This document shows, piece after piece, positions 1-5,536 of a DNA stretch of 5,536 nucleotides; position 1 is the first letter of the stretch; each line of letters opens with the position of its first letter. The stretch is taken from the NCBI GenBank assembly GCA_943325595.2, contig CALPQA020000161.1:1-5536 (forward strand). Direction: 5' to 3'. Position numbers and translations under genes: made by a program. This stretch comes from Auritidibacter sp. Marseille-P8566. GTDB taxonomy: Bacteria > Bacteroidota > Bacteroidia > Flavobacteriales > Flavobacteriaceae. The notes under the pieces are model-generated. The model was given only the letters and a program-made list of their open reading frames with translations. It was not told the origin of the DNA and did not search any database.

Positions 1-486
1 ATCTTCACCTGTTATTGCTTTTTTGTAAATATCAAATGCTTTATTATATGCTTTTAACGTATCTTCAGGAGAGGCGTTTTCATCTGCCAAAATTAGTATA
101 TGAGACGCTTTTATTTCTTTTAAAGAACGTTGGTATGCTTCTTCGATAAGTTCTTTGGTAACTTTAGAATCTGAAGTATAATTTTTTGAAAGCTGTGTTC
201 TATAGGATTTTAATTCGGCTTGGTATTGTTGTCCATCTTGTAAACCTAATTTATAGGCTTTATTAATTTTAAGTTTGTATCCAATAAATAAATCCAAATA
301 TTGATTCAAATCTTTCTGAGATTCATCTTTTACCAAATCTAGATTTTTATTGTAAACTCTTGAAAATTCATCCGTATAATACGATTTATTATCAATTGTG
401 AATAAGACTTCTTTCGGGCTATTTTGAGCAAATCCGATTAAATTAAGAGAAAGTAGAAGTCCAAAAAATAATTGTTTCATTTTCAT
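1..486 (-). CDS. Peptidyl-prolyl cis-trans isomerase, SurA/PpiC type, N-terminal part (3' end beyond window)
   Basis: The frame is open from an ATG at 486-484 to the window edge, giving the first 162 residues with no stop. A second in-frame ATG at 480-478 could also be the start; both give a signal peptide. Residues 1-20 have a Lys-rich start, a Leu/Phe-rich core and an Ala-Gln junction near residues 20-21, a normal Sec signal for a periplasmic protein. Residues 28-125 are charged and mostly helical, with a stretch LDLFIGYKLKINKAYKLG typical of the SurA N-terminal chaperone region. At about residues 125-133 comes IKASHILIL, the characteristic opening strand of a parvulin (rotamase) domain; the catalytic remainder lies outside the window. 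Proteins of this kind in Flavobacteria usually have about 650 residues with two parvulin domains. The family isomerises prolyl bonds and chaperones outer-membrane proteins. The gene is divergent from prfC and has its own promoter-like element. The family call is firm; the exact substrate is unknown. Confidence 0.85.
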   Translation of the reverse strand, partial: MKMKQLFFGLLLSLNLIGFAQNSPKEVLFTIDNKSYYTDEFSRVYNKNLDLVKDESQKDLNQYLDLFIGYKLKINKAYKLGLQDGQQYQAELKSYRTQLSKNYTSDSKVTKELIEEAYQRSLKEIKASHILILADENASPEDTLKAYNKAFDIYKKAITGED

Positions 487-546
487 TTTATATACTAATT
501 TATTAAATAAATATTGCGGTTATTGAAAAGCATAAATTGCAACTCA

Positions 547-576
547 CAAAAATAACAATTCAATTACATTATACAA
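547..576 (-). promoter_or_regulatory. Bacteroidota-type promoter for the isomerase gene
   Basis: Read on the minus strand, TTG at 576-574 is followed by a 19-nt spacer and TATTTTTG at 554-547. This matches the Bacteroidota -33/-7 pattern (TTG and TAnnTTTG) with normal spacing. Transcription would start near position 540, leaving a leader of about 55 nt before the ATG at 486. The match was made by eye in AT-rich DNA, so chance remains possible, but both elements fit in sequence and position. Confidence 0.6.
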
Positions 577-670
577 CTATAGCAGTTACTATTAACAAAA
601 ATTTATTAACATAAAAATTATAATTCACATTCTCTTTCCACTGATATCAAATTATTTGTTGAATAAATAG

Positions 671-678
671 TATTTTTG
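671..678 (+). promoter_or_regulatory. -7 promoter element for prfC
   Basis: TATTTTTG matches the Bacteroidota -7 consensus TAnnTTTG exactly and is followed by CAGTCC. The predicted start of transcription is about 683-687, so the leader before the ATG at 698 would be only about 11-15 nt. No TTG is found at the expected -33 position (about 648-654); the nearest TTTG, at 655-658, is only 12 nt away, too close for the usual spacing. No Shine-Dalgarno sequence is present; the start codon is preceded by an A-rich stretch (ACAAAACAT), as is usual in this phylum. Confidence 0.55.
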
Positions 679-697
679 CAGTCCATTTACAAAACAT

Positions 698-2287
698 ATG
701 AGCTTTTTACAAGAAATTGAAAGACGTAGAACTTTCGGAATTATATCGCATCCCGATGCTGGAAAAACGACCTTAACTGAAAAACTATTACTTTTTGGTG
801 GTGCAATTCAAGAAGCAGGAGCCGTTAAAAACAATAAAATTAAAAAAGGAGCTACTTCCGATTTTATGGAAATTGAGCGTCAAAGAGGAATCTCAGTTTC
901 TACTTCGGTATTGGCATTTAATTATAAAGAAAAGAAAATTAACATTCTGGACACGCCAGGTCACAAGGATTTTGCCGAAGACACTTTTAGAACCTTAACC
1001 GCTGTAGATAGTGTTATTGTTGTGATTGACGTTGCCAAAGGAGTCGAGGAACAAACCGAGAAATTGGTTTCTGTATGTAGATTGCGTAACATTCCAATTA
1101 TTGTTTTTATAAATAAATTAGACCGAGAAGGTAAAGACGCCTTTGATTTAATGGACGAAGTGGAACAAAAATTGGGTTTGACGGTAACTCCTTTAAGTTT
1201 TCCAATTGGAATGGGATATGATTTTCAAGGAATTTATAACCTTTGGGAACAAAACATCAACTTATTTAGTGGTGATAGTCGAAAAAATATTGAAGAAACA
1301 ATTGCTTTTTCGGATGTAAAAAACCCTGAATTAGAAAAAATAATAGGTCAAAAACCTGCCGACAAACTTCGAGAAGAATTGGAATTGATTGATGAAGTAT
1401 ATCCTAAATTTAACCGCGAAGATTATTTAGAAGGAAAATTACAACCTGTATTTTTTGGTTCGGCATTGAATAATTTTGGAGTGCGCGAATTATTGGATTG
1501 TTTTGTTGAAATTGCTCCATCTCCAAGACCTAAAGATTCTGAAACGAGATTGGTAGATCCAAAGGAAGAAAAAATGTCGGGTTTTGTTTTTAAAATTCAT
1601 GCTAATATGGATCCCAAACACCGAGATCGTTTGGCCTTTATTAAAATTGTTTCAGGAACATTTGAAAGGAACAAACCTTATTACCATGTTCGTCAAAAGA
1701 AAAATTTAAAATTTTCAAGTCCCAATGCGTTTTTTGCAGAGAAAAAAGAAATCGTAGACATTTCCTATCCAGGTGATATTGTAGGCTTGCACGATACCGG
1801 AAATTTCAAAATTGGAGATACTTTGACTGAGGGAGAAATTATGAGTTTCAAGGGAATTCCGAGTTTCTCACCAGAGCATTTCAGGTATATCAACAATGCC
1901 GATCCGATGAAAGCAAAACAATTGGACAAAGGAATTGACCAGTTGATGGACGAAGGTGTGGCGCAATTATTTACATTAGAATTGAATAACAGAAAAATTA
2001 TAGGAACCGTTGGTGCTTTACAATATGAAGTAATTCAGTACCGTTTGGAACACGAATATGGTGCAAAATGTTCTTATGAAAATTTCCCTGTACACAAAGC
2101 ATGTTGGGTAAAACCTAACGACCCTAAAAGTGAAGAGTTTAAAGAATTCCGAAGAATAAAACAGAAGTTTTTGGCTCATGACAAATACAATCAATTGGTC
2201 TTTTTAGCCGATTCTGATTTTACAATTCAAATGACTCAAAATAAATTTCCAAATGTGAAGTTGTTCTTTACATCCGAATTTGAATAA
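698..2287 (+). CDS. prfC: Peptide chain release factor 3 (RF3), translational GTPase
   Basis: RF3 is a cytoplasmic GTPase that recycles release factors RF1 and RF2 from the ribosome after peptide release. The 529-residue length equals that of E. coli RF3. All GTPase motifs are visible: the P-loop SHPDAGKTT at residues 17-25, the switch I region with the RF3-type MEIERQRGISVSTS at 57-70, DTPGHKDF at 85-92, NKLD at 139-142 and SAL at 255-257. The HPDAGKTT form of the P-loop and the switch I sequence separate RF3 from EF-G and the tetracycline-resistance proteins. Residues from about 290 form the beta-barrel domain II (MSGFVFKIHANMDPKHRDR), and the C-terminal part contains VGALQYEVIQYRLEHEYG near 445-462, conserved in RF3. 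The ATG at 698 aligns with known RF3 N-termini, so the start is secure. It appears to be transcribed alone: divergent from the isomerase gene, convergent with the small membrane-protein gene, and followed by a terminator. The reading frame is intact. Confidence 0.97.
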   Translation: MSFLQEIERRRTFGIISHPDAGKTTLTEKLLLFGGAIQEAGAVKNNKIKKGATSDFMEIERQRGISVSTSVLAFNYKEKKINILDTPGHKDFAEDTFRTLTAVDSVIVVIDVAKGVEEQTEKLVSVCRLRNIPIIVFINKLDREGKDAFDLMDEVEQKLGLTVTPLSFPIGMGYDFQGIYNLWEQNINLFSGDSRKNIEETIAFSDVKNPELEKIIGQKPADKLREELELIDEVYPKFNREDYLEGKLQPVFFGSALNNFGVRELLDCFVEIAPSPRPKDSETRLVDPKEEKMSGFVFKIHANMDPKHRDRLAFIKIVSGTFERNKPYYHVRQKKNLKFSSPNAFFAEKKEIVDISYPGDIVGLHDTGNFKIGDTLTEGEIMSFKGIPSFSPEHFRYINNADPMKAKQLDKGIDQLMDEGVAQLFTLELNNRKIIGTVGALQYEVIQYRLEHEYGAKCSYENFPVHKACWVKPNDPKSEEFKEFRRIKQKFLAHDKYNQLVFLADSDFTIQMTQNKFPNVKLFFTSEFE

Positions 2288-2337
2288 ATAGGTTTCAGTT
2301 ACTCTTTTGAATTCTATTATAAACCTTATTTAATAAC

Positions 2338-2379
2338 AAAGCCCTGTTCCAATTTTGAAACAGGGCTTTATGTTTTTAT
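2338..2379 (+). terminator. Hairpin terminator of prfC, probably bidirectional
   Basis: AAAGCCCTGTT at 2338-2348 and AACAGGGCTTT at 2359-2369 form a perfect 11-bp stem around a 10-nt loop. On the plus strand the stem runs into TTTATGTTTTTA, a suitable U-rich tail about 50 bp after the prfC stop. On the minus strand the stem is followed by the weaker GTTATTAAATAA, so it may also end transcripts from the convergent pair, whose last stop codon is at 2402-2400. It is by far the strongest hairpin seen in the window. Confidence 0.85.
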
Positions 2380-2399
2380 AAATCGCTATTATTAGCGCA

Positions 2400-2624
2400 T
2401 TAACCTTTTACTCTTGATTGAATCGCTCTAAACTTCATAAAGACAAGAAGTATTCCAACAATTGCTAAAAAAACTAAATAATTGTTTATTGGAGTAGAAG
2501 CGTCATCTCCCTCTAAATTTCCAGTTCCTAAAAGATCTTCTGCAGTTGGTGATTGAGCATGTAATACGACAGTAGAACAAAAGTAAACAGCGGCTATATA
2601 ATATTTTACTACTTTATTTTTCAT
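2400..2624 (-). CDS. Small signal-peptide and single-transmembrane protein, next to T9SS surface protein
   Basis: This is a 74-residue protein of unknown function. Residues 1-23 form a Sec signal peptide (basic MKNKVVK, hydrophobic core, probable cleavage LHA before Gln24). Cys16 is not in a lipobox context, so it is not an obvious lipoprotein. Residues 24-44 are a short acidic linker containing EGDD. Then comes TPINNYL, a hydrophobic segment at about 49-64 (strongly Leu/Val/Ile/Phe), and a basic tail with MKFRAIQSRVKG. The mature product would be a very small inner-membrane protein with an acidic periplasmic N-terminus and a positive cytoplasmic end. The ATG at 2624-2622 gives a complete signal peptide and is preceded by A/T-rich DNA without a Shine-Dalgarno site. 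It lies 39 bp after the large T9SS-protein gene on the same strand, with no promoter motif in the gap, so co-transcription is likely. From memory, similar small proteins often follow large secreted proteins in Flavobacteria; this was not searched. A real gene is likely because start, signal peptide, membrane segment and position all agree. Confidence 0.8.
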   Translation of the reverse strand: MKNKVVKYYIAAVYFCSTVVLHAQSPTAEDLLGTGNLEGDDASTPINNYLVFLAIVGILLVFMKFRAIQSRVKG

Positions 2625-2663
2625 TTTGATATTTTTTAAATTTAAAATTTCGTTGTCTTATTT

Positions 2664-5536
2664 CTAATTAACTACTTTTTTATTGACTACTATATTATCC
2701 TCAGAAGTTACTTGAACAATCAAAACTTGTTGGCTTACTCTCAAATCCTTAAAGACAGTTGAAGTTGCATTCACCCCTTTTTGTTCTGCTAATAATCGCC
2801 CTTGTATGTCAAAAACCTTAACGTTTTTCATAACAACAGCACCAGAGTTTACATATAAAGTTCCAGAGTTTTTATACACTTTTACATTGTTATCATTAAA
2901 TGACAATCCATTTGTATTTAATGCACCTTGGAACGTTAAAGTCAATCTTGAATTATTCACTCCAGCAGCTGCTGTAAATGTGTAAGCATTAGTTCTCAAA
3001 TTAGTTGCCGAACCAGTAACATTATCAACAAGAAAAACATCTTGTCCTGTGGCAAACAATCCATCTACGTGGTCAATAGCAATAGTATAGTCACCAGCAG
3101 TAGTCGTTTTAAAATTTAATGGAACGACATCAGAAGGAACAAATGGCAAAGCACGTCCTTGAATAGTATATTCTACATTATTGATATTGGAAGTCAATGC
3201 AACGGCACTATCATTAATGTATTTACCATCAAAAGCATCTATTCCTTGGGTTGCGCCAGTCATATAACCCACAGCCATTTGAGAAAAGGCACCCGCTGAA
3301 TTTGTAGCATTCAACCAAATTCTGTTATTTTCAACAACATCAGAAGTTCTGAAAAATTGTCCAGCGGTATTGGCTACTCTTTGCGTATTTTTAAATAAAA
3401 TAGCAGTACCATTTCCATTTCCTTCTACGAAAAATCCTTGACCTGTTTGGATTACCCCGTTAGGATTCGCCGATTGTGCGTTACTATTCGTTACGAATGT
3501 TCCACCAGCCCATGTACAATATGCTGTTCCAACGCCATTGGTTTTTCTCCAGAAATATAAAGTTCCAGTAATATTGGCATTATCTGTTACAAATGAAGAC
3601 ATCGTAATTGGAGACGGATAAGGATTCCCAACTAAGTTATAACGTTTTCCTAGCCCACCATCTGTCATTGTAAAAGGAACATTCCCATTATTAAGAACCC
3701 CTGTAAATTGTCCATTATATACTTGAGTTGTTGGAGTCGCTGCTGCATTATCTGGCATACGGATTAAATATCCAGCTCCTGGTGTGAAATTAGTTGTTGA
3801 TGGACTTGCAATTGCACTATACAATCCATTTGTACCAGCGCTAGTATCGTAAGTATAAAATCGTGTAGCAACAGTTAATGGTGAAAAATTTAATAAATTT
3901 TGACTTGCCACTGGCGAAGACCATAAAGTATAATCCAAACGAGACAAGGCACTACTATTGCGATTCACAATTGCATTTCCTGAATTGGTAGTATTATTTA
4001 CTTGAATTAGATTCGCGTTGTTTTCAATAACGATGCTTCCACCACTATTTATTACTTCATTTTGTACTGTTAAAGTAGTTCCTGAAGTAACCGTTAAAGT
4101 TCCAGAATTTACGGTAAGTTTTTTGGCAGAAAATGCGCCATTTGTAGTGCTGTTATAGTTTCCTGCAATGATTGCTTCAATTGTACTGTCTGGTCCGGTA
4201 ATGTTAGACCAAGCAGTTCCATTCCAAGTTGTAGGTAAATCCGTCACAACACCTCCAATTACCAAACCATCGGTTCCTGGTACGCCAGCAGTAGCAGCCG
4301 GAGTTGTTACATAAGGTGATCCAAAACCCCAACCCTTATTTACTGCTTGTCCACTTGCATAATATCGCAAAATAATTGTTGTTCCTGAAGGGACATTTTG
4401 CAATGCTGCTATGCCAGACAAATCAAGTTGTGTCATTGTCAATGAACTGGAAACTACTGGTAATGCTGTTATTGGCACTATGGTTGTTCCCCCATCTAAA
4501 CTATAACCAAATTGTGAAGAGGCACCTGGAGCAGCACTAAACCCTCCCGCATCATAAAAATTTGCATCTATAGTTGAAAGTGATACTTGTTTATTAGCGC
4601 TTGCTTGAATTGTAGTTTGGAAATAAACTGTATTACTGGCAACGGCTAAATTAGTAGGTGTTGAAGTAGTAACGGGAAAATTAGTTGTTCTAAAAGCACT
4701 TGTCCCTCCACTTGCTGCAGCTCCAGCGCCACGAGTGATAAAGTTTGCTGAAGAAGTTGTAACCAAATCTGAATTAAAAAAATAAGCTTGCTTTGTAGCT
4801 TGTGAAGTACTTGCAGAAGTCCAAAAATTCCATGCTGCCAATGGTGTTGGCATCACATTAAGAGTTTGATTAGCAGAAGTAGCACTATAATTCGTACTTG
4901 CAGCTTGAGAAGCTGTTATTGTTGTAACTCCAATACCTACGTATTGAATTTGACCCCCAATAATAATTGCTACAGCGGGATTTGAACTAGTAAAAGTAAT
5001 AGGATTGGTTACTGAAGTTGCCGAAGTTGCATTAGGAGTATAAGCGGTAAAACTTTTATAATTTCTTGATGTGGTTGCAAAAGTAATTGCTTGACTTGCT
5101 GAAGTAATATCTGCAGTTAGACCAGTTGGTTGAGTTAACAAATAATTTCCTGCTCTAGTTCCTGACAAAGCACAGTTTGAAGTTACGCCTATTCCATTAG
5201 CAACATTGGCATCTGCGAAAGTTCCTTTTAGTACTCCATCTAAAGTAACCAAACCAGCATCAGCAGGCACAACTCCAGTTAGAGTTCCAGTAATATTGGT
5301 AGTTAATAATCCATTATAAACTCTGGATAAAGCAGAAGCATCCGGAATAGTCAAAGTTTTTTGATTCACAGTTAAGCCTTGAACCACATCTACTGCAGCA
5401 TTATAACTTGAACTCCCTGACTGTGAAGCAGTAATATTTGTAGAACCTGCTCCAGTAATGGTTACAACATTTCCTGAAACTGATGCAACAGCGGTATTAG
5501 AACTAATGTAAGTTACTGTTAATCCAGAATCGGCTG
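2664..5536 (-). CDS. Large T9SS-secreted surface protein with Ig-like and YDG repeats, C-terminal part (5' end beyond window)
   Basis: The frame is open from the right edge to a TAG at 2666-2664, giving 956 residues; the N-terminus and signal peptide lie outside. The GTG at 5387-5385 is not the start: 49 upstream codons are open and complete an Ig-like repeat. Modules in order (numbered from the window edge): an Ig-like repeat at about 1-57; a YDG-type domain at about 68-145 (VYNG, GTFADANV, LSGTRAGNYLLTQP); a second Ig-like repeat at about 150-227; a beta-rich module at about 232-431 (AAWNFWTSAS, ITRGAGAA, FGYSLDGG, LDLSGIAALQNVPSGT, RYYASG); a region starting TTWNGTAWSN, with YNLVGNPYPSP and QTGQGFFVEG, common in T9SS-exported proteins; and the T9SS C-terminal domain at about 877-956. 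The protein is rich in Thr, Ser, Asn and Ala and has only two Cys here, fitting an extracellular beta-sandwich stalk. No catalytic motif is visible, so an adhesin or structural surface role is inferred. It is probably the first gene of a unit with the small downstream membrane protein. Confidence 0.93.
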   Translation of the reverse strand, partial: ADSGLTVTYISSNTAVASVSGNVVTITGAGSTNITASQSGSSSYNAAVDVVQGLTVNQKTLTIPDASALSRVYNGLLTTNITGTLTGVVPADAGLVTLDGVLKGTFADANVANGIGVTSNCALSGTRAGNYLLTQPTGLTADITSASQAITFATTSRNYKSFTAYTPNATSATSVTNPITFTSSNPAVAIIIGGQIQYVGIGVTTITASQAASTNYSATSANQTLNVMPTPLAAWNFWTSASTSQATKQAYFFNSDLVTTSSANFITRGAGAAASGGTSAFRTTNFPVTTSTPTNLAVASNTVYFQTTIQASANKQVSLSTIDANFYDAGGFSAAPGASSQFGYSLDGGTTIVPITALPVVSSSLTMTQLDLSGIAALQNVPSGTTIILRYYASGQAVNKGWGFGSPYVTTPAATAGVPGTDGLVIGGVVTDLPTTWNGTAWSNITGPDSTIEAIIAGNYNSTTNGAFSAKKLTVNSGTLTVTSGTTLTVQNEVINSGGSIVIENNANLIQVNNTTNSGNAIVNRNSSALSRLDYTLWSSPVASQNLLNFSPLTVATRFYTYDTSAGTNGLYSAIASPSTTNFTPGAGYLIRMPDNAAATPTTQVYNGQFTGVLNNGNVPFTMTDGGLGKRYNLVGNPYPSPITMSSFVTDNANITGTLYFWRKTNGVGTAYCTWAGGTFVTNSNAQSANPNGVIQTGQGFFVEGNGNGTAILFKNTQRVANTAGQFFRTSDVVENNRIWLNATNSAGAFSQMAVGYMTGATQGIDAFDGKYINDSAVALTSNINNVEYTIQGRALPFVPSDVVPLNFKTTTAGDYTIAIDHVDGLFATGQDVFLVDNVTGSATNLRTNAYTFTAAAGVNNSRLTLTFQGALNTNGLSFNDNNVKVYKNSGTLYVNSGAVVMKNVKVFDIQGRLLAEQKGVNATSTVFKDLRVSQQVLIVQVTSEDNIVVNKKVVN
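2667..2906 (-). other. T9SS C-terminal sorting domain of the large surface protein
   Basis: The last 80 residues have the pattern of a type IX secretion sorting domain: an opening strand SFNDNNVKVYKNSGTLYVN, then MKNVKVFDIQGRLLAEQKG, a central FKDLRV and a final beta strand with VLIVQVTSEDN before the terminus KKVVN. The KVFDIQGRLL core is the hallmark of these domains, which direct passage through the outer membrane and are normally cut off on the surface. The close match to the Flavobacterium pattern suggests the form called sorting signal type C rather than the common type A; this subclass is from memory and less certain than the domain itself. Confidence 0.88.
4854..5087 (-). repeat. Ig-like repeat, copy 2, diverged
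   Basis: This copy carries ITFTSSNPAVAIIIGG, then YVGIGVTTITASQAAS and NYSATSANQTLNV, aligning with copy 1 at 5367-5536. Its N-terminal half (RNYKSFTAYTPNATSAT) does not look like the usual first strand of this repeat, which normally includes a Tyr-Gly-Asp type motif. Divergence is at the protein level; no long identical DNA stretch links the two copies. Confidence 0.65.
5100..5333 (-). other. YDG-type repeat domain within the large surface protein
   Basis: About 78 residues follow the YDG-domain pattern: VYNG in place of the usual VYDG, then TGTLTGVV, GTFADANVANGIGV, LSGTRAGNYLLTQP and TGLTADIT. These domains occur as extracellular beta repeats in large bacterial surface proteins, often next to Ig-like repeats, as here. 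Only one copy is in the window; more may lie upstream. Confidence 0.75.
5367..5536 (-). repeat. Ig-like repeat, copy 1 (truncated by window edge)
   Basis: The translated stretch contains TYISSNTAVASVSGN, then TITGAG, NITASQSGS and GLTV. It shares the pattern SSN-x-AVA, G-x-G, ITASQ, Y-x-A and a closing LTV/LNV with the second copy at 4854-5087, with the YDG module between them. This is the form of bacterial Ig-like (BIG2-like) extracellular repeats. The first strand lies outside the window. Confidence 0.7.

Noticed and set aside
591..610. Direct repeat of ATTAAC 14 bp apart in the divergent intergenic region
   Set aside because: A 6-bp AT-rich repeat is expected by chance here and is not placed like an operator over either promoter.
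795..998. A 67-codon plus-strand open frame inside prfC
   Set aside because: It lies wholly within the strongly supported prfC gene in another frame, has low-complexity Lys/Leu-rich content and no family features; it is a shadow.
698..2287. Possible tetracycline-resistance ribosomal protection protein or EF-G
   Set aside because: Length of 529 residues, the HPDAGKTT P-loop and the MEIERQRGIS switch region are those of RF3; EF-G-like and Tet(M)-like proteins are longer, at about 640-700 residues.
2384..2397. CGCTA-TTAT-TAGCG hairpin just after the small gene's stop codon
   Set aside because: The stem has only 5 bp and is followed on the minus strand by ATTTATAAAAACA rather than a U-run. The 11-bp hairpin at 2338-2369 is a better terminator for this transcript.
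2634..2647. Perfect 14-bp palindrome TTTTAAATTTAAAA between the two right-hand genes
   Set aside because: It consists only of A and T in a very AT-rich gap, so chance explains it; no known operator was recognised.

Overview
The window looks like chromosomal DNA of a Flavobacterium-type member of the Bacteroidota. Four things in the sequence point there: strong AT richness, start codons without a Shine-Dalgarno sequence, promoter elements of the Bacteroidota type (TTG, 19-nt spacer, TAnnTTTG), and a long secreted protein ending in a type IX secretion system (T9SS) sorting domain. The assignment rests on motifs and recalled family patterns, not on a database search.

Layout from left to right. 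Positions 1-486, minus strand: the N-terminal 162 residues of a secreted SurA/PpiC-type peptidyl-prolyl isomerase, cut by the window edge. Positions 487-697: a 211-bp divergent intergenic region with one promoter-like element for each flanking gene. Positions 698-2287, plus strand: complete prfC, encoding peptide chain release factor 3. Positions 2338-2369: a strong hairpin terminator between convergent genes. Positions 2400-2624, minus strand: a 74-residue protein with a signal peptide and one C-terminal transmembrane segment. Positions 2664-5536, minus strand: the C-terminal 956 residues of a large Ser/Thr/Asn/Ala-rich surface protein with Ig-like and YDG-type repeat modules and a T9SS C-terminal domain, cut at its N-terminus by the window edge.

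The two right-hand genes probably form one transcription unit: 39 bp separate them, no promoter is visible between them, and the shared terminator lies downstream of the small gene. The large protein would cross the inner membrane by Sec and the outer membrane by T9SS. The small protein is predicted to stay in the inner membrane. Its partnership with the large protein is an inference from position. The isomerase would assist outer-membrane or periplasmic protein folding, and prfC belongs to translation termination; neither has a visible link to the right-hand pair.

Most of the window is ordinary. The feature most worth following up is the large T9SS protein with its small membrane-protein neighbour. 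No mobile element, CRISPR array, tRNA or rRNA was seen.
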